Made by a program: the position numbers and the translations under genes. 46,408 bases of DNA, from contig SECL01000024.1 in NCBI GenBank assembly GCA_004173455.1, positions 1 through 46,408 on the forward strand, given 5' to 3'. The stretch is from Moraxellaceae bacterium (GTDB taxonomy: Bacteria; Pseudomonadota; Gammaproteobacteria; Pseudomonadales; Moraxellaceae). Below are positions 1 to 7,780 of the stretch, piece by piece. Position 1 is the stretch's first letter; every line of letters starts with the position of its first letter. The notes beneath the pieces were generated by a model. That model did no database searches, was not told the origin of the DNA, and worked only from the letters and a program-made list of their open reading frames with translations.

Positions 1-78
1 AGCCGTCACTTCAAGCACAAAATACTCAAGTAACTTTTTCTGTACTTTTTTGCTTAACTTACAATTCGTTATATTCAT
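1..78 (-). CDS. IS1595-family transposase, N-terminal fragment (cut by window edge)
   Basis: On the minus strand an ATG at 76-78 opens a frame that stays open for 26 codons to the window edge. It starts MNITNCKLSKKVQKK and continues with a LLEYFVLEVTA stretch. IS1016-type transposases begin in the same way (a CKL segment, lysine-rich, then a LLEFFVLEVTAR-like helix). The first ORF codon lies about 38 bases inside the IS tip, as expected for this family. The DDE/N catalytic part is not in the window, so activity cannot be judged. The identical fragment occurs at the right edge. Confidence 0.8.
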   Translation of the reverse strand, partial: MNITNCKLSKKVQKKLLEYFVLEVTA

Positions 79-116
79 TTTTGTAGACTAACATAAAGCT
101 AATCTACTACAGCCCC
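1..116 (-). mobile_element. IS1595-family (IS1016-like) insertion sequence, left-edge partial copy
   Basis: This segment is the exact reverse complement of 46293-46408. Read on the minus strand it begins GGGGCTGTAGTAGATTAG, which resembles the terminal inverted repeat I remember for IS1016-group elements of the IS1595 family. The start of a transposase gene follows. The IS tip is at base 116 and the element runs out of the window to the left. The base beside the tip differs from that at the other copy, so the identity stops exactly at the tip. The rest of the element, its other end and any target duplication lie outside. Family assignment is from memory of the tip and the protein start. Confidence 0.85.
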
Positions 117-251
117 TTTTTTTAAATAATTGAATGTATTAATGGTAACAGCGTTTAGGATTTCAAGCACGTTAGGATTAACGATTCAGGCTGGCTTTTA
201 ATAGTTTATTTGTGAACAAATTATACACTTTCAGTTTAGCAACAAATCAAA

Positions 252-277
252 AAAAGGCACTGATGTAAGTACCTTTT
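252..277 (-). terminator. Rho-independent terminator after the nitroreductase gene
   Basis: In the minus-strand transcript AAAAGGUAC pairs with GUGCCUUUU (one G-U pair) around an 8-base loop, followed by a run of U. It lies just downstream of the stop codon at 307. Confidence 0.6.
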
Positions 278-306
278 CCTGTGTGATTCATTTAATTATT
301 TATAAT

Positions 307-1110
307 TTAAACTTCCTGAATAAACAAATCACGGTCAAAGCGCAATTGTGGCCAAAACACCCCATCATCAGCGCGCTCGCCTGCACCAATCACCATAATC
401 GGAAATTCTTCATCCTCTAAATCCAGTAGCTTGCGCACACGCGGCTCATCAAAACCTTCCATCATGCAGCTATCAAAACCATGTGCCCGCAAGGCCAGCA
501 CCAAGTTTTCACAAGCGAGTGCAGTACTCTTGGCTGCCCACAAACGGGTATCAGCATGGGTAAACGCACTCACTGGCATGGGTTGAAATTGACCCACAAT
601 ACTAAAAGCCACTTTTTTGGCAGCGCCCAAAGTATTTAAAAACCCAGTTTTATAATTGTAGGCAATCAGACTGTAATAAGTTTTCACGGGTTTTGGTGTT
701 TTGGGCGTCGGCCAGTATTTCAGATTGTTTTTGGCCATTTCATCCAAACGGTCAGTACGTGCCACACAAACAATCAGATCGGCAGCCGTTTTGGCAGCCA
801 GTTGGCTCATACAGGCTTTAACCAGTTTGGCTTTTTTCTCAGGACTGCGTACCACATAAAACGTCCATGGTTGCAAATTGGATGAGTTGGGTGCCAGTAA
901 TGCCATATCCAGACAATCGTCCAGCACCGCTTTGGGAATTTGCTTATCAGTAAACTTGCGCACCGAACGACGGCTTTCAACCACTTTTCTAAAATTTTCA
1001 ACATCAATATTGGTAGGTGCAGGTTCAAAATAGCGCTCTTTACCGTCTATTTGAATGGTTGAATTGGCCTGTTGTTTAGCAGCTTGAGGATTTGCAGTAT
1101 TGGTTGACAT
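307..1110 (-). CDS. Nitroreductase family protein
   Basis: A 267-residue FMN-dependent nitroreductase-fold protein, probably cytoplasmic and using NAD(P)H. Residues about 45-55 hold the family signature ESRRSVRKFTD, whose arginines bind the FMN phosphate in known members. The ALLAPNSSNLQPWTF segment follows, where the Asn and Gln residues normally line the flavin. The C-terminal third has the usual GFDSCMMEGFD and VIGAGER segments. The N-terminal 30 residues are polar and extend ahead of the fold, so a later start is possible. The gene is separated from hpt upstream by a terminator and is probably transcribed alone. The substrate cannot be told from sequence; relatives reduce quinones, nitroaromatics or enones. 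Confidence 0.85.
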   Translation of the reverse strand: MSTNTANPQAAKQQANSTIQIDGKERYFEPAPTNIDVENFRKVVESRRSVRKFTDKQIPKAVLDDCLDMALLAPNSSNLQPWTFYVVRSPEKKAKLVKACMSQLAAKTAADLIVCVARTDRLDEMAKNNLKYWPTPKTPKPVKTYYSLIAYNYKTGFLNTLGAAKKVAFSIVGQFQPMPVSAFTHADTRLWAAKSTALACENLVLALRAHGFDSCMMEGFDEPRVRKLLDLEDEEFPIMVIGAGERADDGVFWPQLRFDRDLFIQEV

Positions 1111-1220
1111 GTTTATTTCACAATTACTATTAATGCCTCAAAGCTATAGCAGCTTTTTTAAACCGTCAAGTTTAGTATTTAAGCGGTTCAGTAAATTTTT
1201 GATGAATGGACGCAATAAAA

Positions 1221-1242
1221 AGCCCCAATTTTTATCAGGGCT
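1221..1242 (-). terminator. Rho-independent terminator after hpt
   Basis: On the minus strand AGCCC and GGGCT flank a 12-base A/T-rich loop, followed directly by TTTTATT. It sits 23 bases after the hpt stop and separates hpt from the nitroreductase gene. Confidence 0.7.
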
Positions 1243-1264
1243 GGTACAGCAATTCAGTTACTGT

Positions 1265-1810
1265 TTAGTCATTCTGGTTTTCAGCCAGTGTCACAATACC
1301 AATGTACGGCAAATGACGATAAAATTGCGCATAATCCAGCCCAAAGCCTACAATAAATTTGTCTTCAATAGAAAAGCCAATATATTTAACCGGCACATCA
1401 ACTTCGCGGCGTGAGGGCTTGTCAATTAAAGTACAGATTTCCAGTGAAGCGGGTTTACGCAGCAGGAACAGGTCACGCACCTTGCTTAAGGTATTACCGG
1501 AATCAATGATGTCTTCCACGATCAGCACATGAGTATTTTCAATACTTTCATCCAGATCCTGCACAATTTTTACATCGCGCGAGCTGGTGGTATTATTGCC
1601 ATAACTGGACACTGTCATAAAGTCCACTTGATGCTGTACGGTAATTTCACGGCACAAGTCGGCCATAAAAATAAAAGAACCGCGCAACAGGCCAATCAGT
1701 AACAGGTTGGAGCCTGCATGCTGGTAGTCCTGATTAATTTGCGCGGCAAGCTCCTGAATACGCGCTTTAATTTGTTGCTCACTAATCATGACGTCAACAT
1801 GGTGATTCAT
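1265..1810 (-). CDS. hpt: Hypoxanthine phosphoribosyltransferase
   Basis: A 181-residue purine salvage enzyme joining hypoxanthine (and usually guanine) to PRPP to give IMP or GMP in the cytoplasm. The PRPP-binding signature [12 protein letters not shown] is at residues about 97-108, with two acidic residues followed by the D-S-G-N-T loop. The [12 protein letters not shown] segment near residue 41 matches the PPi-binding loop region. Length is normal for bacterial HPRT. The start ATG is preceded by GAGAG at suitable spacing; a second Met at residue 8 is an alternative. Terminators lie on both sides, so the gene is probably monocistronic. Confidence 0.95.
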   Translation of the reverse strand: MNHHVDVMISEQQIKARIQELAAQINQDYQHAGSNLLLIGLLRGSFIFMADLCREITVQHQVDFMTVSSYGNNTTSSRDVKIVQDLDESIENTHVLIVEDIIDSGNTLSKVRDLFLLRKPASLEICTLIDKPSRREVDVPVKYIGFSIEDKFIVGFGLDYAQFYRHLPYIGIVTLAENQND

Positions 1811-1914
1811 GGATAATCTCTCACTGGCTGGGTTTTACAGGTATTGCGTTTACAGCGTATGTCACAGCAACACATCGTTTTATCGATGGTTTTATAAAAA
1901 CGACTGCCCAATAA

Positions 1915-1945
1915 AAAACGATGCAACGTGGTGATGCATCGTTTT
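1915..1945 (-). terminator. Strong bidirectional-looking terminator between the GST-domain gene and hpt
   Basis: An 11-bp perfect stem (AAAACGATGCA with TGCATCGTTTT) surrounds a 9-base loop and is flanked by A runs and T runs. On the minus strand it ends in a T run and serves the GST-domain gene whose stop is at 2010. Confidence 0.85.
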
Positions 1946-2009
1946 AAAAAAGGCGACTATTTTAACCGGAAAATTGCACTAATGTGGCAAAATTTTTACC
2001 AGTTTTAAC

Positions 2010-2786
2010 TCACGATCCATAAGTTTTGTTGAGGTAATCTAAAATATCCTGCGATTCATACAGGCTCACGCCGGTGTTGGCATCGACTAGATACGGCACC
2101 TGCAAGCGACCTTGCGCCGCATAGACAGATGCACGTTTACCACCTTTAATGGGCACATACTTACCCGGCTTTAGGCGCAGCTTGGCTGGCCCCATGTCCT
2201 GCCAGCGCTCCTTGGCCACGTTACGCAGCACATAAGGCAACTCAAGTTCAGACAAGCGCTCACGTACCAGACGCGTATAAGGACTACCCTCAAAGCTCCA
2301 CAGCTCCAGCATTTGGTCAGGCAGGGCTTTTTTGGCATTGGCTTTGTCCGCCATGAGGCCATTTATGCCGCCCGCAATAGTCACCAAAAAACCACCGACT
2401 GGAATTTTGGGCAGGTTCTGGTATTTGCTAGGAGTTTTGCCTGTTTTTCCGTAAGTCTTGAACAGATAATCAATAATATCCTGTGACTCCAGCAGCTTAA
2501 TCCCAGTATTGTCATCGACCAAAAATGGAAACTGGGTTTTACCCGCCAATTCTTTGACCTGTGGACGAAAGCGGGTGCCTTTTTTAGGGCAAGGATAAAT
2601 TTCTACGTCCAGATTGAGCATGGTCAGGGCTTCACGCACACGGCGGCAATACGGCGAGGCTTCAAAGTCATACAGGCGAATCGGCTTGGCTGGCTGCTTG
2701 GGATTAGGCGTGCCCATCACACCACGACCGCCTTCCAGCAAGGTAGCAATGACAGAACGCAGGACTTTGGCTTGATGCAATATCAT
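2010..2786 (-). CDS. Protein with two glutathione S-transferase N-terminal (thioredoxin-fold) domains
   Basis: About 258 residues from the ATG at 2786; the longest frame begins at a TTG 21 bases upstream, but only the ATG has a GAG-type ribosome site at normal distance. The protein is an internal duplication. One GST_N-like unit has a FEASPYCRRV segment, and about 125 residues later a second has FEGSPYTRLV. Each ends with near-identical text (FPFLVDDNTG...LLESQDIIDYLFKTYG and VPYLVDANTG...YESQDILDYLNKTYG). The first keeps a cysteine in the glutaredoxin-like site, while the second has threonine. No GST C-terminal helical domain is visible. A glycine-rich linker joins the halves. Function unknown; a thiol or glutathione-binding role is an inference from the fold. 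Confidence 0.75.
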   Translation of the reverse strand: MILHQAKVLRSVIATLLEGGRGVMGTPNPKQPAKPIRLYDFEASPYCRRVREALTMLNLDVEIYPCPKKGTRFRPQVKELAGKTQFPFLVDDNTGIKLLESQDIIDYLFKTYGKTGKTPSKYQNLPKIPVGGFLVTIAGGINGLMADKANAKKALPDQMLELWSFEGSPYTRLVRERLSELELPYVLRNVAKERWQDMGPAKLRLKPGKYVPIKGGKRASVYAAQGRLQVPYLVDANTGVSLYESQDILDYLNKTYGS

Positions 2787-2948
2787 AATTTTCTCAACTT
2801 GTTTCAATCTGGAGTGTTAAAGGTGAAGTATTCAGTTTGCAGTGAAAATTTTCAGGATTGGCTTAAAACCGTACACTAAAAAAAATCCCAAACTGTATGT
2901 TTAAGCATTTTTGATTATTGAATATTCACCGCGAATAACAAATGCTGA

Positions 2949-3467
2949 TCATCCGGTGAGTTTTTCAGCAGAAACCAAAATACCATTATTGTCGGCATAA
3001 ACATAATGACCCGATGCAATGCTCACGCCGCCAAAGTGTAAGGTCAGCCCAGTTTCACCTGCACCCTTACGGTTACTTTTTTGTGGAATAGCCGCCAATG
3101 CCTGCACGCCCAAATCAAGCTGAGCCAAGGCATCCACATCACGCACACAGCCATAGACAATCACCCCTGCCCACTTATATTTGACCGCGCTTTCGCCAAT
3201 GAAATCACCCAGCAACGCACAACGCATGGAGGCACCACCATCGACGACCAGTACCTTACCTGCGCCTTCTGTGGCCAGCAATTCCTTAACGCGTGAATTA
3301 TCTTCAAAGCATTTCACTGTTACGACTTCGCCGCCAAATGCCTTACGCCCGCCAAAATTCCTGAATGACTTGCCATCAATGGATGGACTAATGACTTGGG
3401 TTTGCGGATGTTCATCGAGTAAATCACAGGTTACAAAGTCTGGTGTGGTCGGAACGATAGATGTCAT
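2949..3467 (-). CDS. rraA: RraA family protein (regulator of RNase E activity / HMG aldolase-like fold)
   Basis: A 172-residue protein matching RraA in length and motifs. In E. coli RraA binds the C-terminal scaffold of RNase E and dampens mRNA decay; relatives are divalent-metal aldolases for 4-hydroxy-4-methyl-2-oxoglutarate. Visible signatures are VVDGGASMRCALLGD, then VIVYGCVRDVDAL, and a C-terminal GGVSIASGHYVYADNNGILV. The G-x-x-R-D motif is the substrate-binding element in the aldolase relatives, so either role is possible. The ATG overlaps the upstream gene's stop as ATGA, with GGAG eight bases ahead, which fixes the start and implies translational coupling. Confidence 0.9.
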   Translation of the reverse strand: MTSIVPTTPDFVTCDLLDEHPQTQVISPSIDGKSFRNFGGRKAFGGEVVTVKCFEDNSRVKELLATEGAGKVLVVDGGASMRCALLGDFIGESAVKYKWAGVIVYGCVRDVDALAQLDLGVQALAAIPQKSNRKGAGETGLTLHFGGVSIASGHYVYADNNGILVSAEKLTG

Positions 3468-4195
3468 GCAGGAATCTCCAGCGTCAGGTTTAATAAATCA
3501 GTATTTGAATAAATAACTTTGGCCTGATTAACAGAATCAGGTATCAAGCTGGTCGCTACCCGATACATGGCTTGTGCGACCCGCTCAGCTTCAATCGGTC
3601 GGTAACGCCAGTCTGCAGGCAACAAGCGCTCGCTTAAGCTAAAAACTTTTTGCGCCATGTTTTCCATAAAGCGCTGGTCACGGTGCTGCCCCAGCAACAG
3701 CGAAGGCTGAAAAATAGACAAACGATCAAAGCACAATTGCTCAATCGCGCGCTCAAGCTCACCTTTAATCCGGTTATAAAATACGGCTGAGTCTGCATGA
3801 GCACCTGTAGCACTCAGCAATAAAAAATGTTGCGCCCCCAGTTCTTTGACAATCTGAGCAAATTGCAGATTATAGGTAAAATCCACCTGCCTAAACTGTT
3901 GTTTACTGCCGGCCTGCTTGAGCGTCGTGCCCAGTGTGCTAAACGCATCGGCGTCATGCAAATCCAGTCGGGTGAGCATTTTTTCCAGTCGCTCAAAATC
4001 AGCAATGACAATGGTTTCAAGTGACTGATCACGGTTAGCGCCCTTTATGGTATCCGGTGCTTGCCGCACGATCTGGTAAACGGTGCGGTAATGTCGGGAA
4101 GCCACAAGTTTCTCGACCAGCAAGCCACCCACCAGTCCGGTTGCGCCAATCACAATCGCACTTTTTTGCCGTGGTTCAGTTTGAAACGCTGTCAT
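3464..4195 (-). CDS. Atypical short-chain dehydrogenase (HTATIP2/YbjT-like NAD(P)-binding oxidoreductase)
   Basis: A 243-residue Rossmann-fold protein. The N-terminal GATGLVGGLLVEKL (about residues 17-30) is the dinucleotide-binding glycine motif. The middle has STLGTTLKQAGSKQQF and the VDFTYNL segment typical of HTATIP2/TIP30-like atypical SDRs. A YNRIKGELE stretch supplies the Tyr-x-x-x-Lys pair. No membrane segments are seen. Its stop overlaps the rraA start by four bases, so the two genes form one leftward unit. The substrate is unknown; relatives are annotated as oxidoreductases or putative sugar-nucleotide epimerases. Confidence 0.75.
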   Translation of the reverse strand: MTAFQTEPRQKSAIVIGATGLVGGLLVEKLVASRHYRTVYQIVRQAPDTIKGANRDQSLETIVIADFERLEKMLTRLDLHDADAFSTLGTTLKQAGSKQQFRQVDFTYNLQFAQIVKELGAQHFLLLSATGAHADSAVFYNRIKGELERAIEQLCFDRLSIFQPSLLLGQHRDQRFMENMAQKVFSLSERLLPADWRYRPIEAERVAQAMYRVATSLIPDSVNQAKVIYSNTDLLNLTLEIPA

Positions 4196-4481
4196 AACGC
4201 AAAATCACTTATGTTATTGTTTTACCGGATCATACAAGAGCAACCAGTTGCCATAAAGACTTATTGGTTAAAATAATGTTCAAATCTGGTGGCAAAGTGC
4301 TGAGAATGGATGGCGCTGCACCATTCAGGCTTGACTTTGGGCATCAATTTGGGCAAAATTCGCCACTTGTTTACGGGCTGGGTTGTTTGCAACGCTATGC
4401 ACATGCCGCTTAGGCAGATGCAGCAAAGGCACATGCGACAAGGCCCGCCCATAACTAATTTATTTTTCAAGGAGTGCACGA

Positions 4482-4751
4482 GTGGCAAACTCTGCTCAGG
4501 CTAAAAAACGCGCCCGTCAAAACGTAAAAGCGCGTCAACACAACGCAAGCTTGCGTTCTATGGTTCGTACCTACATCAAAAAAGTAGTGAATGCGATTGC
4601 TGCTGGCGAACACGCTGTTGCTAGTGAAGCTTACAAGAAAGCTGTTCCGGTAATTGACCGTATGGCTGACAAAGGCATTATTCACAAAAACAAGGCTGCT
4701 CGTCATAAGAGCCGCCTGAATGCCCATATCAAGGCATTGGCAAGCAAGTAA
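4482..4751 (+). CDS. rpsT: 30S ribosomal protein S20
   Basis: An 89-residue, lysine- and arginine-rich protein that binds 16S rRNA in the small subunit. It opens [12 protein letters not shown] and carries [26 protein letters not shown], the classic S20 helical hairpin. The start is GTG, with AAGGAG at 4469-4474 seven bases ahead. Non-ATG starts are known for S20, whose translation is autoregulated in E. coli. A strong terminator follows 50 bases downstream, so the gene is monocistronic. Confidence 0.97.
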   Translation: MANSAQAKKRARQNVKARQHNASLRSMVRTYIKKVVNAIAAGEHAVASEAYKKAVPVIDRMADKGIIHKNKAARHKSRLNAHIKALASK

Positions 4752-4801
4752 TTTGCAACGTCGTTTAAGCCATCATTTTTAACCACTAAAAATGATGAAT
4801 C

Positions 4802-4827
4802 AAAAAGCTCACTTCGGTGGGCTTTTT
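4802..4827 (+). terminator. rpsT rho-independent terminator with UUCG tetraloop
   Basis: AAAAAGCTCAC pairs with GTGGGCTTTTT (one G-T pair) around a TTCG loop, the exceptionally stable C(UUCG)G tetraloop. Confidence 0.93.
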
Positions 4828-5066
4828 GCATTTTAAAATTAAATTTAAAATTAAATTTTTTGTAGGTTAAAAAATCATTATCGACAGCCTCTGGTTAGCC
4901 GAGCTAGCATAAAAGCTTATCTGTCAAAACATGCAAGGATCATCTCAGCAATGATGAAAAAGGGCTGAACATTAACTAATTTGACGTTTTGTTTTGAGCA
5001 TTTTGACCAGACCAATAAAAAATTAATCATGGCAGAATCAAAGCAATTCGAAATGGACGCCACAAC
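4828..5066 (+). other. Intergenic region between rpsT and the acyl-CoA dehydrogenase gene
   Basis: Together with the rpsT tail this is a 315-base gap. After the terminator it is A/T-rich. No credible small gene, tRNA or recognisable operator was found. It presumably carries the promoter of the acyl-CoA dehydrogenase gene. Confidence 0.5.
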
Positions 5067-6230
5067 ATGAATTTTAATTCGCATTACTACACGCCGGATC
5101 ATCTGGCATTTGCCGATACCATTCGCAAGTTCACCACGCAAGAAATTACCCCATTTATTAATGAATGGGACGAAGCTGGCACGTTCCCCCGTGAGCTTTA
5201 TAAGAGAGCCGCTGATATTGGTTTGCTAGGCTTAGGCTATCCTGAAGCCTATGGTGGCACTCCTGACGTTGATGCGTTTTATACCATGCTGGCCTCAATT
5301 GAGCTGGCACAGTGCAGCTCGGGTGGCCTTCTGGCTTCCTTACTTTCGCACAGCATTGGCGCGCCGCCAATCAAAAATTTTGGCAGTGAGGAATTAAAAG
5401 CCAGAGTGTTGCCGCAGATCTTATCTGGTGAAAAAATCTCGGCATTGGCCATTACTGAACCGGGTGGTGGTTCTGATGTAGCCGCTCTCAAAACTCGCGC
5501 AGTTCGTGATGGCGATCATTATATTGTGAGTGGTGAAAAGACCTTTATTACTTCTGGTATTCGTGCGGATTACTATTCGGTTGCCGTGCGTACCGATCCA
5601 GATGCCAAGGGCGCCAATGGCGTTTCCATGTTGCTGATCGAAGGCGATACGCCGGGTCTGTCCAAATCACCACTGGATAAAATGGGCTGGTGGGCTTCGG
5701 ATACGGCACAACTACACTTTGATGAATGCCGTGTTCCGGTAAGCAACCTGCTTGGGCCTGAAAACATGGGCTTTTTGGTGATCATGCAAAACTTTAACAT
5801 GGAGCGTTTCTGGCTGGCTGCATCGTCCTATGGATTTGCCAAGGTATGTTATGAAGACGCGCTGGCATGGGCTAAAGATCGTAAGACTTTTGGCAAGCGA
5901 CTGGTAGATCATCAGGTGATGCGCCACAAACTTATTGATATGGCAACACAATTACAAACCACCCGCGCCTTGCTAGAAGATACCGCATGGAAACTGGGGC
6001 AGCCAGACCAGCAAGGTTCCGATCTGATCGCGCAAATCTGTATACTAAAAAACGTGGCGACTCGCGCCATGCAGTTTTGTGCAGATGCAGCAGTGCAAAC
6101 GCTGGGCGGCATGGGCTACATGCGTGGCACACGCGTTGAGCGTATTTATCGTGAAGTCAAGGTCAACATGATTGGCGGTGGGGCTGAGGAAATCATGAAA
6201 GATCTGGCCAGCCGTCAGTTGGGTTATTAA
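5067..6230 (+). CDS. Acyl-CoA dehydrogenase family protein
   Basis: A 387-residue FAD flavoprotein catalysing alpha,beta-dehydrogenation of acyl-CoAs and passing electrons to ETF. The family signatures ITEPGGGSDVAALKT (about 129-143) and GEKTFITSG (about 156-164) contact flavin and substrate. The RKTFGKRL segment (272-279) is standard. Many short-chain members place the catalytic Glu in a C-terminal YEGT loop; here that region reads IGGGAEEIM. Glu263 in CYEDALAWAKDR instead aligns with the helix-G glutamate used by isovaleryl- and long-chain acyl-CoA dehydrogenases. That points to branched or long acyl chains, as an inference. No other beta-oxidation gene is adjacent, and a terminator follows. 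Confidence 0.92.
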   Translation: MNFNSHYYTPDHLAFADTIRKFTTQEITPFINEWDEAGTFPRELYKRAADIGLLGLGYPEAYGGTPDVDAFYTMLASIELAQCSSGGLLASLLSHSIGAPPIKNFGSEELKARVLPQILSGEKISALAITEPGGGSDVAALKTRAVRDGDHYIVSGEKTFITSGIRADYYSVAVRTDPDAKGANGVSMLLIEGDTPGLSKSPLDKMGWWASDTAQLHFDECRVPVSNLLGPENMGFLVIMQNFNMERFWLAASSYGFAKVCYEDALAWAKDRKTFGKRLVDHQVMRHKLIDMATQLQTTRALLEDTAWKLGQPDQQGSDLIAQICILKNVATRAMQFCADAAVQTLGGMGYMRGTRVERIYREVKVNMIGGGAEEIMKDLASRQLGY

Positions 6231-6284
6231 GTTGAGTTTAGCTCACCTTTAATCTGGTTGCGCTTTAGTTAGCTTATCGCTATG

Positions 6285-6316
6285 AGGGCATTATGCTTTG
6301 CTATAATGCCCTTTTT
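6285..6316 (+). terminator. Rho-independent terminator after the acyl-CoA dehydrogenase gene
   Basis: A perfect 10-bp stem, AGGGCATTAT with ATAATGCCCT, surrounds an 8-base loop and runs into TTTTT. It lies just before the start of the next gene, so that gene's promoter must overlap it or lie very close. Confidence 0.88.
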
Positions 6317-6332
6317 ATGTGTATAAAAACTT

Positions 6333-6905
6333 ATGTCTATTGGCGTTGCGATTTTTATTGGCATTATTATCGGTGGTCTGGTCACCTATTTTATACTGTC
6401 CAGTCACCGCAACAGCACTGTGATAGCGGAATATGAACACAAAATCCAGCAGCTTCAGCTTGAACAGCAAGAAGCAATTCAACGTGCCGTTAAAAAAAGC
6501 CTAAATACCAGTCGTGCAACTATCAAAGGCCGCGTCGCAGAACAGTTTGCACCACTTTTACCCGAATTTGAATACCTGCCCTCAGATGCCAAGTTTCTCG
6601 GTGATCCCGTGGATTATGTCATTTTTGATGGCTATACCGACTGGCGTGATGGCAATTTGCCCAGCGAGGCCATTGAAGTCATTCTGATGGATATTAAAAG
6701 CGGTCAGGCCCGCCTGAGCAAAGGCCAGCTTGCAATTGCTGAGGCCATTAAACAGGGTCGTGTGCGTTTTGAAACCTTAAGAATTGATACGCCCGACTCT
6801 GATCGCTTAGACGATAAACCAACGCCTGATTTGTCCAATCATCAGCCTGATGGCTATTCTAAGAGCTACTTTGATTTCGATTCTGACAAAACCATGCAAA
6901 AATAA
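6333..6905 (+). CDS. Membrane-anchored endonuclease related to Holliday junction resolvase
   Basis: A 190-residue protein. Residues about 3-22 form a transmembrane anchor, followed by a short coiled coil (32-55) rich in Gln and Glu. A PD-(D/E)xK nuclease-like domain follows. RVAEQ supplies a conserved Glu near 69, DYVIFDG an Asp near 94-99, and MDIKSG the D-x-K pair at 120-122. This matches the uncharacterised COG of predicted endonucleases related to Holliday junction resolvases. The tail is polar and probably disordered. Cytoplasmic exposure of the nuclease domain is inferred. Catalytic residues look intact, but the biological substrate of the family is not established as far as I know. Confidence 0.8.
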   Translation: MSIGVAIFIGIIIGGLVTYFILSSHRNSTVIAEYEHKIQQLQLEQQEAIQRAVKKSLNTSRATIKGRVAEQFAPLLPEFEYLPSDAKFLGDPVDYVIFDGYTDWRDGNLPSEAIEVILMDIKSGQARLSKGQLAIAEAIKQGRVRFETLRIDTPDSDRLDDKPTPDLSNHQPDGYSKSYFDFDSDKTMQK

Positions 6906-6941
6906 ATAAATCTATCACTGGCAGGCATCTATTTAGGTCTT

Positions 6942-7697
6942 TTATGCTTTAAATGAATAGGGCTTAAAGCGATAATGCTGCCCGCGCCAGATCCAGTTGA
7001 CAAGACTTCGTTCAAAACTGTCACCTTCAAACCATAAAAACGCGCCTTCCATCATGTTGGGCCAATCCTTGCGTTCAATACGGGTATGTCCAGCCATCAC
7101 CGCAAATAGCGCCGCCAGAATCGTGTCGTGGCTGACGGCCAACAATAAATGGTTGTCCTGTCTGGGCAGATTATCAAACAGCAAGCGCAAAATGTCCTGC
7201 GCGCCCTGCACCGGTATTTTCATCCCAGGCAATTGATGGCTTAAAAACTGATTAATAAACTTTAAAGCACCATGTTGCTTAAAATGTGGTCCGGCCTGCG
7301 CAATATCCACCACGAAACTGCCCGGCTCGACCAAAAGGTTATGCTGGTCAATGTTTAATAATGATGTTTCTAACTGCTGTGGCGTATCAACCAAAATTTG
7401 GCTGGCATGCGCCCCTTTAAGCATTTCAATGGCAGTATCGACACAGCGCGGAATGGGGCTACTAATGCATGCGGCAAGCTGTAAGTCCGTATTGACCGAC
7501 AACCATTTACCCCATTCAAAAGCCAGATGACGTCCAATGGGCGTTAACGGCAGTTGATAACTGGCAAAACCATTATTGTCGGCAGCCTCACGAATAGAAT
7601 GACGGGTAAGCAATACCAAGGGCTGGCTGCTTGTGGGCAATAGATCAATAGCTTCAAACATGGAAGCAGGCAAATGCTGGATTAAAGCGCTGTTCAC
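6942..7697 (-). CDS. Histidine phosphatase superfamily protein (acid phosphatase-like)
   Basis: A 251-residue protein of the histidine phosphatase clan. The N-terminal VLLTRHSIRE provides the Arg-His pair in which His is phosphorylated, and AVSHDTILAALF provides the second His with the Asp proton donor found in acid phosphatase-like members. PLTPIGRHLAFEWGKWL between them is typical. No signal peptide is seen, so it is probably cytoplasmic. The start is GTG at 7697 with no clear Shine-Dalgarno; an internal Met at residue 13 is an alternative. It lies leftward of cysQ with an 83-base gap. The substrate is unknown. Confidence 0.78.
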   Translation of the reverse strand: MNSALIQHLPASMFEAIDLLPTSSQPLVLLTRHSIREAADNNGFASYQLPLTPIGRHLAFEWGKWLSVNTDLQLAACISSPIPRCVDTAIEMLKGAHASQILVDTPQQLETSLLNIDQHNLLVEPGSFVVDIAQAGPHFKQHGALKFINQFLSHQLPGMKIPVQGAQDILRLLFDNLPRQDNHLLLAVSHDTILAALFAVMAGHTRIERKDWPNMMEGAFLWFEGDSFERSLVNWIWRGQHYRFKPYSFKA

Positions 7698-7780
7698 GTT
7701 GTCATAAAATCAGTAAAACGAAGATTTGACTATAGCATGAGTCAGGTGCAAAGTTGACGCATGGATGTATTGCCGCCAGG

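Noticed and set aside
1100-1414. Plus-strand frame of 104 codons over the nitroreductase start and hpt end
   Set aside because: It is antisense to two confident genes and passes through the hpt terminator, with no recognisable product.
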